Shown piece after piece: positions 20,124 through 32,700 of a stretch of DNA of 64,000 nucleotides. The notes below the pieces were generated by a model that was not told where the DNA came from, did not search any database, and saw only the letters and a list, made by a program, of their open reading frames with translations. Numbering within the stretch: position 1 is the stretch's first letter; each line of letters opens with the position of its first letter. Made by a program: the position numbers and the translations under genes. This DNA comes from Mikania micrantha (lineage: Eukaryota > Streptophyta > Magnoliopsida > Asterales > Asteraceae). Location of the stretch: positions 39,826,804-39,890,803 of the forward strand of contig CM018683.1 in assembly GCA_009363875.1 (NCBI GenBank), given 5' to 3'.

Positions 20124-20136
20124 TTTAGGGGGAGTT
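20124..20136 (+). other. Polypurine tract of element B
   Basis: TTTAGGGGGAGTT ends at the base before the TG of the 3' LTR; it is the expected plus-strand primer site. Confidence 0.92.
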
Positions 20137-20626
20137 TGTTAGTGCATATTTGAAATTGTTTGCTATTCAAAAGTTGTATTTATTTTGAATTGTAAAGGGT
20201 TCGGCTAGGTTTGTCAAGGTTCGTTTGGCCCACGAACCTAGGCAGGTTCGGCGAACCTATTTTGTCTAAAGGTTCGGCGAACCTATAACCTTGATAAGGT
20301 TCGTCTGTCAAACCTAAAGGTTCGTTTAGCAAACCTTAGGGTTTGGCTCACGAACCTAAGGTTCGCTGGTTCTGTTACTATATATAGTTGTTTTGTTTGT
20401 TATTTCAGTAGACTTTTGCTGAGTGCTTTTAGAGATCTGCTGAAATTCTCTGTGTGAGAAGTTTGTTAGTTTTGAGTGATCTTGTAATCATTTGTTGATA
20501 ATACAAGAAGTTTTTATTGAATTGCTTGTGTTCTTGAGTTTTATACATATCAACTATGGATTCCGCACGTAGTAGATAGTTTGTAGAGCTTGTATTTCGA
20601 TCCTGAACGGTTTCACCAAACCAACA
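20137..20626 (+). repeat. 3' LTR of element B
   Basis: 490 bp, TGTTAG...CCAACA, with two substitutions relative to the 5' LTR (G at 20203, T at 20344). A 3' flanking ATTTT completes the duplication. Confidence 0.97.
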
Positions 20627-20631
20627 ATTTT
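20627..20631. repeat. Right target-site duplication of element B (ATTTT)
   Basis: Matches 7796-7800; element A gag resumes here on the minus strand. Confidence 0.95.
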
Positions 20632-22968
20632 GACAACAGCTGATGTGTTGACAACCTCTGAAGAGTTATTCTTCAGTACTTGTCTATCAACACATTTCTC
20701 ATCATTAGTTGTACTATTATCAGCTTTTTCTACAACTGCTGATGAGACACTCTGGCTTATCAGAAGCCGTGCATCTTTCTCTCCAATGCCATGCCCATCT
20801 GACTTAATCAGTTTTAAATTTAATTCATTGGAAACTTTTTCATCAGGATTAATTTCAATTAAAACACTATCTTGACATGTGTCACCCTGAATGACATTTG
20901 TACATCCAATAGAATAAGAATATGTCTCAATATCCACAGTTTCAGACTCAGATTTGCATGCACTTAACTCACTTTCAGAGGATTCTTCAGCATCAGACTT
21001 TTCTGAAGATTTGGTGGATTGGTATACACTGTCCCCTTCAGACTCACAGTCAAGATTTTTTGGTGTATAATCAGCTGGAGGGGCAGTGTGATTGTATCCA
21101 ATACCAAACTTCACATTTGATGCTGTATGTTTGTTTAATAACATCTCAAACCCCTTGCAAGACTCAACCCATTTTTCACACTCTACTTGAGTTGCTGCAA
21201 GTGTTTGTTTCAGATCATTGTGTTTTACAAGCATGACTTCCACCCTAGCCTTTTCATCAGACAATTGATACTTGAGTTTATAAATTTCAGACTCTTTTTC
21301 ATTCAAAACTTTCTCAAATTCAGTTTTATTCTTAGTCACAGCCTTTTCTAAATCCAACTTCTCATTGATTAATTCAACATTTATTTCTCTAATGGAAGCA
21401 AAGGCTGAAATACATGATTCTGAACACAACTTAGCTTTTGATTCAGATGATACCTGTGATGTTGAAGAAGTTGGACCTGAGGTGTCAGTTGAATCTATAG
21501 CCATCAAAGCAAGATTCCCAAATGGATTGTCTCCACCATGTGGACCAGCTTCAGAGTACAGCTGCATATTGAAATTAGATAAGTCATCAAGTAAACTACT
21601 CCAATCAGCTACTCCAGGGGTGAAGAAGCTCTGATGTTGTTGTTGTTGAGGCTGTTGATTTGTTTGAGATTTGCTGGGGTCAGGAAGAGCAGGTGATTGA
21701 GAAGGTATTAGTGCTGGAGTGTGAGTGGATTGTGGCATATAGAAGCAAGGATATGGATAAGGCATAGGACTTTGTGGTACAAAATGAGCTGGATAAAATT
21801 GTTGTTGACCAGATCCAGAAGATTGTTGTCCTTTGTTTTGTGGGTTATTGCTAGGAAAGGTCACAAATGGTGCAGAGGAACTAGGTCCAGTGGATTTGCA
21901 CTCTCTAGCAAAATGACCAAGCCTGTGACACTTGTGGCACCTCAACTTCCCTTTGTCAAAACCAACTTTGGTTTTGCCAGATAATCCGGGAAATTTTCTT
22001 CCAGTTCTTTTGTAGAATTTTTGAGATCTAATGTTGATTAATGCCATCTGACTTAATATATCCATCTCCTCCAGATCATCATCTGGAATTCCTTTCAAAT
22101 CATCCATCACAAAACACAGATTATCACCATAATTTCCTGCATTACCGTCAACTCCCACAAAAGCATGTTCAGCATTATTAGTAGAGAAATCAATATGTTC
22201 ATCATAAGAAAATTCAGACCCATTAAACTCTGACTCTTGACCTATCAAAGCAGTATTGCCAGGAACAAAATCATCAGTGAGTTTTTCAGATGAAGACAGT
22301 TTTCTCTTCTGTTCTACCTCTCTCTCAAAAGTTAAGAGTTTCCCATGGAGTTGGGTGAGAGATAGATTCTCTAGATTTGCATTAGAGCGTAAGACAATAG
22401 TATAAGTGTCCCATCTCTCAGGCAGTGATCTGAGAAATCTGTTGTTCATCTGACTATTTGTATACTCCTGCTTAACCATTTTCAATTCAGAAATCAAACA
22501 TGAAAACCGCTCAAATTGTTGGGTCAATGACTCACCCTTTCTATGAGAAAAAGTCTCATACTGTTGAGCAAGGATTTTTCTAGTATTTGCTAAAACCTCA
22601 TCGGTTCCACCGAATTGTTCTTTCAGTGCAACCCAGAGATCATGAGCAGTATCATGATGCATCAAGCCTGAATAAATCTCATTCGGCAAAGCCATGGCTA
22701 GAATACCATGGGCTTTCGCATCAATTTCAAACAATTTGATATCCTCATCTGAATACATATCCGATGGTTTCGGAATCATGATTTTAGTTTCAGGATGAGT
22801 GATCATGGGTTTATACGGACCACGCACTATAGATTTCCAACATTCTGCACTGTTAATTGACAGGTGATGTAGCATTCTACGTTGCCAAATATTGTACTCA
22901 CTCCGAACCAGCATCGGAAGCTTGGTTGCGGAGCCTGTGTTGTGCGGATCATTGTTTGGAGTTGTCAT
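20627..22968 (-). pseudogene. gag: Element A gag, N-terminal part (interrupted by B)
   Basis: Starts at ATG 22968 (MTTPNNDPH), chosen because element C gag starts at the equivalent place; an upstream in-frame ATG at 22995 is less likely. An open frame of about 780 codons holds the copia gag domain (LVRSEYNIWQRRM, WVALKEQFGG, LPERWDTY) over residues 20-230, and a CCHC knuckle CHKCHRLGHFAREC near 21930. A Q/P-rich linker follows, then a coiled coil (ELINEKLDLEKAV, about 21400-21200) and an acidic serine-rich tail. No stop is present in this part; it is listed as a pseudogene because element B cuts it and the C-terminal part at 7133-7800 is frameshifted. Capsid and nucleocapsid role as in B. Confidence 0.88.
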
Positions 22969-23185
22969 GATCTCAGATTCAATCAATATCAACAAAATTC
23001 AAATGAATTAACACAAACTTCAACCAATTGATTCAAAACAAATTGATATTGAAAAACAAATCAACAGAAGTTATCAGAAAACTTCAAACTATAACAAGTT
23101 CTTACTAATCGGCTAATTCGATCAACCAGAGAACTGAATTGAGCAGTTTCAGAGATCAATTGTTTAATCGATCAATGATTAACCT

Positions 23186-23197
23186 GCTCTGATACCA
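23186..23197 (-). other. Primer binding site of element A
   Basis: The minus strand reads TGGTATCAGAGC, the initiator-Met tRNA complement, two bases from the LTR end. Confidence 0.93.
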
Positions 23198-23199
23198 AT

Positions 23200-23794
23200 T
23201 GTAGGATCAGATGTTCTCATTTGATCAATATTAGGTTATAGCAGCGGAATTCAACGATGAATTAGCTCAAAATTAGCAAGAACAAAGTTAATCTAATAGA
23301 ACAGTAAAGCACAAGTTGTTATAGAAAGAGAATTCTGCAAAAGGAATAATCTCATTCAATTCGCACTAACTTCGTTACAGATACAATATGTCAACTGCCC
23401 TTATATAGAAACAGTGACGTCTGATGATGTCACATGATGTTGACACCTAACAGACAAAAGATAACAACTGAAATAACCAAAACTACTGAGGATGTTTACA
23501 ACTACTGAAGAAAACCTCTTACAACTACTGAAGAACTAAAACTACTGAAATTAAACTTCAACATCTGATGAGTAAAATACTCATCAGACTTTTACAAATA
23601 TTGAAAGAAAACTACTGAAGACAAAAATTAACATCACAACATCTGAAGACTAATACTTCAGCTGTTGTGAATAACTTCAGATCTTGTAACTCTTCAAAGT
23701 GAATATCAGCTGTTGTGTTCTTCTTCAGTTGTTGTGTGTATTGTGAGACTTAGAGGTTTTTCTGATCGGGCTCATTGGTTCTTTTAGTCCAACA
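23200..23794 (-). repeat. 5' LTR of element A (595 bp)
   Basis: On the minus strand it begins TGTTGGACT (23794) and ends CCTACA (23200) before the PBS. A TATATAA box is at 23407-23401. Upstream in U3 the motifs CTGATGA and TCATCAG, and CTACTGAAG variants, recur, including the hairpin unit 23561-23589 and a GTGAC...GTCAC pair next to TATA. The LTR partner is outside the window, so the outer boundary rests on the TG terminus and typical TGTTGGA start. Confidence 0.85.
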
Positions 23795-23973
23795 AAAGCT
23801 CTAATTGATATCTTGTTGTTTTAGTTTTCTGCACTCTATCTCTTCTGTCTTTCTTGTTTTCTTTAAATCTGTAGGAGTTTGATTTTTGAACTAATCTGTG
23901 TTCAAAAGTCATTCCAACAAATCACCTTGAGTTCTCATCACTAGTTGATTTGCTCATAATTATTTGTGAACCA

Positions 23974-26765
23974 ATGACGGAGAAATTCTGTATCGATCCC
24001 CATAACACCAGTTCTGCCACGAAGTCGCCAATCTTGGTCAGGCATCAGTATAATATTTGACAGAGATAGATGTTACACTTCCTGTCTAATAATCATACAG
24101 GATGTTGGAAGTCTGTCATGTTCGGACCGCACAAACCAACGGTTCGGACACGGAGACTGGAAATAATGTTCCGAAAATTCCTCGGAACTACACTGAAGAG
24201 GATTACCAGAAGTTGGAGCTTGATGCAAAGGCACATGCTCAGTTGGCGATGGCTCTTCCCAACGAAATATACTCTGGTCTTCTTCACCATGAGTCTGCTA
24301 AAGACTTGTGGGATGCTTTAAAAGAGCAATTCGGTGGTACCGAAGACGTTGTGGCTAATACTAGGGAGATATTAGCTCAACAATACGAGACATTCTCCCA
24401 ACTAAATAATGAGTCTCTGACTTAGCAGTTTGAATGGTTCATTTCTATCTTAAGTGAATTAAAACTTGATGGTCAAGAGTACACCCCTGTCTCGGTTTTA
24501 AACCGCTTCTTGGGATCTCTACCTGACAAATGGGAGACCTATTCCATTGTCATAAGATCCTCTCCAGACTTTGGCAAGGTCTCGCTCACTCAACTTTATG
24601 GTAAGTTGCTCACATTTGAGCGAGAGATTGACCAGAAGAGAAAACTCATTAAGTCTGGTAAATCAACGGAAGAGTACATGCAAGGGAACACAGCTCTTTT
24701 GAGTCATAACTCTGAATCAAATGATTAGGATTATGATGAATATATTGACATAACCACTGGAATCACCTCTTTTTCTTCTTGCGATGGCCAGTCTCCCATA
24801 TCTGATCATCTGTATTTTACCATGGATGATCTCCATCAAGTTCCAAGCGATGACTTGGAAGAGATGGATATTCTGCACCAACTGGCCCTCTTGAGCATTA
24901 GAACGAACAAGTTCTATAAGAGGACTGGAAGGAAATTCCCTGGTATTCAAGGGAAATCCAGGTTTAGCCTAAATAAGGCTAAGGTCCAATGTTACAGATT
25001 CCATGGCACTGGACACTTCGTCAGGGAGTGCAAAAATGCTCCTCACTCAAATTCTTCTCCGTATTTGACCTTTCCCAACTCACAATCACATACTTCTTCT
25101 GCACCTTTTTCTTCTTCTTCTTCTTCCTTCAGAAGGCACAACAATCCCCAAGAGTCATCACATATTGTATAAACCCCCTCTTCTACTAATGTACAATATG
25201 TACAAGCTGCCAATAGTAGCATGTATCAACTAACTCCCGCACCTCTTCAAATTGTTTCACCATCTTCTTCTAAAATAAACATACCAGGCCCTGCTGCTCA
25301 ATCTTCTTCTTCCGATCAACAAGCTCTCTTTACCCAAGAGTATGTCGACTGGAGCAGCTTGACTGAAGATTTAGGCTATGCCCTCATCGCCTCCGAACCA
25401 ACAGATTTCGCTCTTATGGCTGTTGGTGATGACTCTTCTCCTTCTGAACAACCTGCTGCAGATACTCCTGATGCACAGGTATCTTGATCCACTTTAAAAA
25501 AAACTATGTACCGATGTGTGCATAGAGGCTTTTGCAAAAATAAAGAAAGCCAATGTGTTGCTACAATAACAAAATCAGGAGTTGGAGCAAGTTGCTTGAC
25601 AATAAAAATTCTGAAATGGAAAAACTAATACAGAATAAAGACAGCCAAATATCTGTCCTAATGACTGAAAAGTCCAACCTACAAGCTCTATTTGATGTGC
25701 AAAATGAAAAAATGTGCAGCTTGTAGAGATGAATTGTCTCAGACCAAGGTTAGCTGTGACAAGTGGGTCGAATCCTGTAAAGGACTCAAAATGCTTTTAA
25801 GTAAGCAAGTTCACAGCAAAACCAAGTTTGAAATTGGGTTTAATCATACTAGTCCCCCTAAGGACTACACCCTGATTGATAATAAAATAAATGAGACTGA
25901 TTCAGAGCCCATTTCCCCCACCTTTCTTCCGGATGAAATTCCATCCATCACAATCACACCTCCAAGAGTGTATCAACCTCCACAGTTTCCCACGTTTGTT
26001 TATCCCACTAAAACTAACGTTGAGAGACAGGAGGATACACCCTTGGAAAGTGATAGAAATAAAAGTGCTTCTGAAAAAATTGAGACTGCTCCTACCATGA
26101 GCTCTACTCAAAGTTTGGAAGATACAAGTCTTCATAAGACTTCTGACAGTCATGTAGCCCGCCTTGACAAAGGAAAGAGGCCCATGTTTGACATCAGATT
26201 TCCTCCTTCTCATCCTCATCCCCCCTATCCAATAATGAAGGCAAATAAGCCTTTCATCCCCAACTACTCTGCTTTGTCTCCTAATTGTCTAAAATGCTTT
26301 AAGTACAATCATACTACTGAAAATTGTTGGACAAAACCTCCTTTGGAGAAAGCAAGAGCAAAACTAAATGCTGAAAAATTGAAAGTCGAACAAGGTTATA
26401 CAACTAAAGGAAATTCTCATATTAAATGAAGAAATCAAAGAAGGCTAATAGATTTTCAGCATCTTCTCATTCATCACCTCACTCCTCTTCTTCACTTGCT
26501 TCACCCGGGCCTTCTAACCTTGGAACACCACCTTCTTACCCTACGGTGATTCCTGCTGCCCATTCTTCTGCTGAAGTGAACCCTCCTTCTGTGGATTCAC
26601 AAATCAATATCTTGCATCAAAATCAACAACAGCTGATATTGATGATGTAGAAATTGATGAATAACTCTCAGCAAAATAAATAAACATCCTCCTTCTCTTC
26701 TAAAATAAAATAAGACCCATATCTAACCTATTGCAAATAAATTGTCATGTGTAGAGACCTTCTTC
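23974..26765 (+). pseudogene. gag: Element C gag, degenerate
   Basis: Starts at ATG 23974 in alignment with element A gag and shares its domain order. The gag domain (ALPNEIYSGLLHHE, LKEQFGGTE, LPDKWETY) is followed by a first zinc knuckle with its second cysteine lost (CYRFHGTGHFVREC, near 25000), a P/S/T/Q-rich linker, a coiled-coil fragment near 25690-25790, and a C-terminal knuckle CLKCFKYNHTTENC near 26290. Stops and frame changes occur near 24050, 24140, 24423, 24727, 25169, 25485 and 26427. It is closest to element A, with many identical blocks, so A and C belong to related families. Element D is inserted just after its end. Confidence 0.88.
26722..26754 (+). promoter_or_regulatory. 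Splice-acceptor-like gag-pol junction of element C
   Basis: ATCTAACC (CTAAC at 26723-26727) is followed after 28 nt by GTGTAG ending at 26754; protease coding starts right after and is cut 12 nt later by element D. It is the fourth independent example of the junction layout. Confidence 0.45.
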
Positions 26766-26770
26766 AAACC
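26766..26770. repeat. Left target-site duplication of element D (AAACC)
   Basis: AAACC precedes TGTCACACC and recurs at 38818-38822 after the other LTR. Confidence 0.95.
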
Positions 26771-29700
26771 TGTCACACCCCCAAATTCCCACTCGTGGTG
26801 TCAGTCCACGTGGGTGTGACGTGGCCAGGATCACAGCTCATGGTCATATAGAACGACTCTATATGAGTTCTACAATCACACATTCATTGTAAAGCAAACA
26901 AGTTTTCAAATAAAGCAGCGGAAATGTTTTAATATCATAAGTTAAATAAAGTTTGCAGCGGAAAGTAATTTGTATCAGACACTACATAGTACAAATTGTA
27001 TCTAAAACAGACAAATGCACACAAAGCCTAGGACATGAGTCTATATGCCGTTCAGACTCCTTAAGGCTTCCTTGAGTGCGTCCTAGCGTGTGCTCCATTA
27101 GTTACCTGAGAATACATGCGAAAAGTGTCAACTAAAAAGTTGGTGAGTTCACAGGTTTAGACAGACTGAAAAGTAAACATATATATACTGGGTATGTTAA
27201 GTTTTGTTGTTGGATACTATGATTCGTGGAGTGTGTCAGTTTATCTTACCAAAACTAGACTGTTTCTATTTGCCTCCGCAGGTCATCGCTGAACCCGCAT
27301 TCCCATCGAAATTACACTCGTTATGACCTCCAGTCAACATTGGTGCCGAGTGAGGCTAGTCAAACCCAGTAGTACTACGTAATAACGACTCGTTTGTGAT
27401 ACAACTAACGGTAAGGATAAGTGAGGACTTTAAGCGATAATAGTTACACTCGAAAATGGTTTTTACAACATACCAGTACTATATCTAAAACAGTTGCATA
27501 GTATTCTCATCCCCAAAGTTTAGTAAAACAGTATAAGAGTAAAAGTGGGGCTATAAAACTGACCTGAGTTAAGTAATGTGTTTGCTCAAAAGAGATAGTG
27601 TAGCTCGCCGGCTAGTAGTCACCTATATCACATAGGTACTATGAGTTCATGTTTGCATACAAGTGGGCCTCACAGGACCGTGTTCGTGTTTAACAACACC
27701 AAGTTGTTAAGTGGGTCATGTTGACCGTGTTGACCGTGTTTGACCTAACGATCCGTTGGTGACGGTTTGGATCAAGTGATCGTGTAACGTGCAGTTTCGT
27801 GTCGTATGAAGTGTGCGGATACCAATAATCACTTCCGTGAGGAAACTTACTATTTATAGTTAGTTTTCATTTCAGGAAAGTTTCCATATTTGGCAAATCA
27901 AAGAATAAATCATAATCCGATTATTCTAACATGCATATTTATCCTAAATGAGCATGTTATCATAAAGCACATAGTTACACATAGTCGGTTTAGCATAGTT
28001 TGCGCGTAAAAGTTACTATTTATGGAAAGTTACTAATAAGCATGTTTCATCAAGTTTCAAACTATCGATTTTGCATCATAAAGTTACTATATTTAGTAAG
28101 TTATGAAAAGCACACAAAATCAAATCTTCCAACAACATAATTCCTTCAATATCATCATATTATCTTCAAATAAGCATGTTAGACCCAAAACATTATCATA
28201 CTTATCATCCATTTGCAAACTTGTGACAAAAAGTTACTATTTATAGTAACATTCATGAGTATCATACCTTTGACAATTTTAACCATTCTAATACATCAAT
28301 AACCATCTCATTAGTCTTAAAACATCATCTTAAACATAGTTTATGGATCTAGACACATGCATAAGGCCATTTCATCAAAAATGCACAACTAGTAACATTA
28401 AAGTTACTAAAATTAGCAATATTCATCAAATGACCAAATATTGACAAATCAACCATTCCTAACCTTGCAAATTATCATCAATAACACTTAAATCAATATT
28501 TCAATACTCACAATCATGCCAATAAGCTTAGATCATACATGCATGTAGGTCAAAATACCCCTTTACATAGCAACATCAACAAATGGTCATCTAATCTCAT
28601 CAAAGTCGTCATGGATCATTATAAAATCATCAAATCAGTAAATAAATCAACAAATAGCAGATATAATATCACCAAATTTCGTGACCAAGATGGTGATGGT
28701 GATGCATGTGGTTACAAATCATCATATAGGTCAAAAAGCCCCAAAGAGTAACAAGTAACATAAATAATTCCATTCCAATACTCAAATCAGTAGTTCAACA
28801 CATAAAACATAGATTAAATCATTCAAAAATTCGTGCATAAAGTGTGTGGATGATTGCATGTGCTTGGTTCACATTGTATGTGTGTGTACAAGTGCTAAAA
28901 TCTCGAGATGGTGTTAGAACTACCTCAATAGAGCTCAAGTAAATTGGAATGAAGCTGGAACAGAGATGTTGCAGCTTGATATCCTCCTGAGAACAGCTCC
29001 TGGGTCATTCCAAGTGATGGTGGTGTTTCCTTCTTGCTCCTTCAACCTTCAACTCTTCTCCAAGGACCTTGAACACCTTCAAAGTAGCTCTAAACTGATG
29101 GCAATGGCTTCCACAGAGTGTTTTAGGTCGGATATGTCAAGAATGGTCGAGTGGGATAGAGTTGGATCGGCAGGAATGATTAACATTGGGTTTATAAAGA
29201 TTTTATGCGTGTAAGGGTCGTCGCGTACCACGACAACTGTCCAAAAAGTAGCTCCGCGTAGCGCGGCGATTAAAATAATAATTCTGTTCCCGAAACACGC
29301 CGCATACCGCGATCGTGGGAGATGGTCGGTCGTCGCGTACCGCGACGGTTTTCGGAGAATTCAAATTTCTCCCGCCCATGCTTCGCGTACCGCGAAGGCC
29401 CAATTAGGTGCCCATCGCGTACCGCGATGGGTCTCAGTTGAGCCCAATAGCCCAATTTCATAATTTTGAGTCGATTTTCTCGAATTTATCGACTACGAAC
29501 ATCGTTTCTCGACACATGGACATCGTTCTACTAACTTAGGTTCTCCGGAACCAAATTGTGCAGTGAAAGTGTACTGTGATTTGATCCGTTCACCAACGTT
29601 CATCATTAAAGACACGTGCGAGTGTTGTGCGATAATTCCTCGAATTATCGGTGTGGTTAGACTGTCGTGCCACGTGTCACACTATACATTCATAATTCTA

Positions 29701-29776
29701 GTGCCACGTATGCAATAATGGTACACGTATTATTAAAATAAAATAATTGCTGACCTGGAATTTGCGAGGTGTCACA
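26771..29776 (-). repeat. 3' LTR of element D
   Basis: On the minus strand it runs TGTGACACC...GGGTGTGACA from 29776 to 26771. A TTTATAAA box is at 29191-29198. Upstream of it 29216-29430 has six copies of a palindrome-like TCGCGTACCGCGA motif. The rest is A/T-rich with repeated AGTTACTA(TTTA) units at about 28010-28430. No gene seen. Confidence 0.95.
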
Positions 29777-32700
29777 TCATCCCCCGGTTAATAGGAATTT
29801 CGTTCCGAAATTCAATTCGTGTTGGTCGTGCCAGTTTTTCGAAGAATAAGTGAGGGTATTTCTTTTTCATCTGGTCCTCTCGCTCCCAGGTGTATTCCGG
29901 CCCTCGCCGTGAATTCCATCGTATCTTAACTATCGGTATCTTACTGAGTTTAAGCTTCTTGATTTCCCGGTCCATAATTTCCACCGGTTCCTCAACGAAG
30001 TGTAGTTGTTCATCAATCTGAATTTCCTCCAACGGAATTGCGAGCGTTTCGTCTGATAAACATTTCTTGAGGTTCGACACGTGAAACACATTGTGTACGC
30101 TACTCAATTCCTGCGGTAGCTGTAGCTCGTAGGCCACGGGGCCTATTCGTTTAGTTATTTCGAATGGTCCGATGTAACGAGGATTTAGCTTCCCGCGTTT
30201 CCCAAATCGGATCACTCCCTTCCAAGGCGAGACTTTAAGGAGTACTCGGTCTCCCACTTGGAATTCCAAAGGCTTGCGCCTTTTGTCGGCATAGCTTTTC
30301 TGTCGGTCCCGAGCTGCTGCCATTCTGTTACGTATTTGCACGATCTTTTCGGTTGTTTCGTGCACAAGTTCGGGTCCGTTCAGTTGGCTTTCACCAACTT
30401 CTGCCCAACAAAGTGGTGATCTGCACTTACGCCCGTAAAGTGCTTCAAATGGTGCAGCTCCAATGCTGGTGTGATAGCTGTTATTATATGAGAACTCAAA
30501 TAAAGGTAAGTGAGTCTCCCAGCTGTTACCGAAGTCGATTACACATGCCCGGAGCATGTCCTCCAAGGTCTGGATGGTTCGTTCACTCTGACCATTCGTT
30601 TGCGGGTGATAAGCAGTGCTCATATCTAACCTCGTTCCGAGTGCCTTGTGTAAGGACTTCCAAAATGTGCCGTGAAACGGCTGTCTCGGTCATATATTAT
30701 TGAGATTGGGACTCCGTGTCTGGAAACGATTTCCTTTAAGTATAGTCGGGTTAGCTTCTCCAACTTATCAGTTTCCTTGATTGGTAGGAAGTGTGCCGAT
30801 TTTGTGAGTCGGTCTACGATAACCCAGATGGTATCGCAGCCACTTGCCGTCTTCGGCAACTTCGTGATGAAATCCATGGAAATTTGCTCCCATTTCCAAA
30901 TTGGAATTTCTGGTTGTTGGAGTAAGCCTGACGGTTTCTAATATTCAACCTTCACCTTAGAGCAAGTCAGACACCTACTCACATAAGTCGCGATTTCCGA
31001 CTTCATGTTAGGCCACCAGTACGTTGTCTTCAGGTCGTGGCACATTTTTTCAGAGCCTGGATGCACTGAGTATCGACTCTTGTGAGCCTCATCCATCACT
31101 ACTTCTCTCAATCCTCCGTAGTGTGGAATCCAAACCCGATCCATCAGATAGTAAGCTCCATCGTCCTTCTGTTTCAATTGTTTATCCATACCCCGCATGG
31201 CTTCGAGAGCAAGGTTTTCCTTTCTCAAAGCTTCTTGTTGTGCAACTCGGATCTGATTGGGTAGCTCAGAGTGTATGGTAAGTTGTAGTGCACGTACGTG
31301 TTTGGTTGTCTCTTTTCTGCTCAATGCGTCAGCTACTACATTGGCCTTTCCGGGATGGTACTTGATTGCACAATCATAATCGCCTATCAGTTCAACCCAT
31401 CTACATTGTCTCATGTTTAACTCTTTCTGGTCGAAGATGTGTTGCAGCCTCTTATGATCGGTGAATATAGTGCACTTTGTGTCGTACAGATAGTGTCGCC
31501 AGATCTTCAATACGAACACTACAGCTCCCAACTCGAAATCGTGAGTTGTGTAATTCTTCTTGTGCACTTTTAATTGTCGTGACGCATAAGCTATGACTTT
31601 CTCGCGTTGCACTAGCACACAACCGAGTCCTTACTTTCATGCGTCACAATAAACCACAAAATCTTAGCACCCGTCTGGTAGTGATAGGATCGGTGCGCTG
31701 CACAGTTTCTGTTTCAATAATTCGAATGCAGCCTCTTGCTTTTCTCCCCATTCGAACTTCTTGTCTTTGTGAGTAAGGGAAGTCAATGATTGCGCGATCT
31801 TCGAGAATCCCTCGATAAATCGCCGGTAGTATCCGGCCAATCCCAGAAACTGTCGCACCTCAGTCGGAGTCTTTGGCGCCGTCCAGTTCTTGATTGCCTC
31901 AATCTTGGCTGGGTCTACGTGTATCCCTTTCTCGTTCACCACATGCCCAAGGAACTGAACTTCACGAATCCAAAAATCGCATTTGGAAAACTTCGCATAT
32001 AGTTGTTCCTTCTTCAGTAGTTCCAAGACGCGTCTCAAGTGATCGGCATGTTCTTCGTGAGTCTTGGAGTAAATCAGAATGTCATCTATGAACACGATTA
32101 CGAATTTGTCAAGATACGGCTTACACACCGGATTCATGAGATCCATGAATACCGCCGGTGCGTTGGTCAGTCCGAAAGGCATGACCAGAAATTCGTAATG
32201 TCGGTACCGTGTTCTGAAGGCTGTCTTCGGTATATCCTCCTCTTGTATTCTAAGTTGATGGTAACCGGATCTTAAATCGATCTTCGAATAGTAGCTTGAC
32301 CCTTGCAATTGGTCAAACAGGTCGTCTATTCGAGGTAAAGGGTATCGATTCTTGATCGTTACTTTGTTCAGCTTTCGGTAATTGATGCACATACGAAACG
32401 ATATGTCCTTCTTTTTCACGAACAAGACCGGTGCTCCCCAAGGTGAGAAGCTAGATCGGATAAATCCTTTATCTAACAACTCCTGTAGTTGATTAGATAG
32501 TTCCTGCATTTCTGTAGGAGCCAGTCGGTATGGTGCCTTGGCTATTGGTGTTGCTCCTGGTGTCAGATCTATCTGAAACTCCACTTGTCACGCTGGTGGT
32601 AGTCCCGGTAGATCGTCAGGAAAGACTTCTGGATAATCGCGAACAACAACGATGTCCTCGATCTTTCGTTCCTTCTTTGGTTGTTCGGTGATAAGTGCCA

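Larger units (their letters stand above)
7801..20626 (+). mobile_element. Element B: complete, young SIRE-like copia retrotransposon (12.8 kb)
   Basis: The element is bounded by 490-bp LTRs with TG...CA ends and a 5-bp duplication. Order is LTR, PBS for initiator-Met tRNA, motif-rich leader, gag, pol, motif-rich spacer, ORF3, polypurine tract, LTR. The LTRs differ at only two of 490 positions (7867/20203 and 8008/20344), so the insertion is recent, on the order of 0.1-0.2 million years if a grass-like rate of 1.3e-8 per site per year applied. It sits inside the gag of element A. Defects seen are a one-base frameshift at the tail of RNase H and one TAA within ORF3; gag and the enzymatic domains are otherwise open. 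Confidence 0.97.
20627..23794 (-). mobile_element. Element A, 5' part: LTR, PBS, leader and gag
   Basis: Minus-strand continuation of element A beyond the B insertion. From 23794 downward it has the 5' LTR, a tRNA-Met primer site, a 220-nt leader and the N-terminal two thirds of gag. Its outer end abuts the leader of element C, so A inserted into C's 5' region. The matching 3' LTR and duplication are outside the window. Confidence 0.9.
23795..26770 (+). mobile_element. Element C (old SIRE-like copia), 5' part
   Basis: Plus-strand remnant starting with 180 nt of leader or LTR tail and then gag. Its 5' LTR is not visible here because element A inserted upstream. No clear tRNA-Met primer site can be found in 23795-23973, so this stretch may be degraded or partly deleted. 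It continues at 38818 after element D. Confidence 0.85.

Noticed and set aside
23795..23973. 5' LTR end and PBS of element C
   Set aside because: No match to the C 3' LTR end could be aligned with confidence and no TGGTATCAGAG is present, so it is left as unresolved leader.
28539..29214. ORFs of 70 and 82 codons repeated at 37581-38255
   Set aside because: They lie in the two LTRs of element D and are duplicated only because the LTRs are; no domain or conserved start context.
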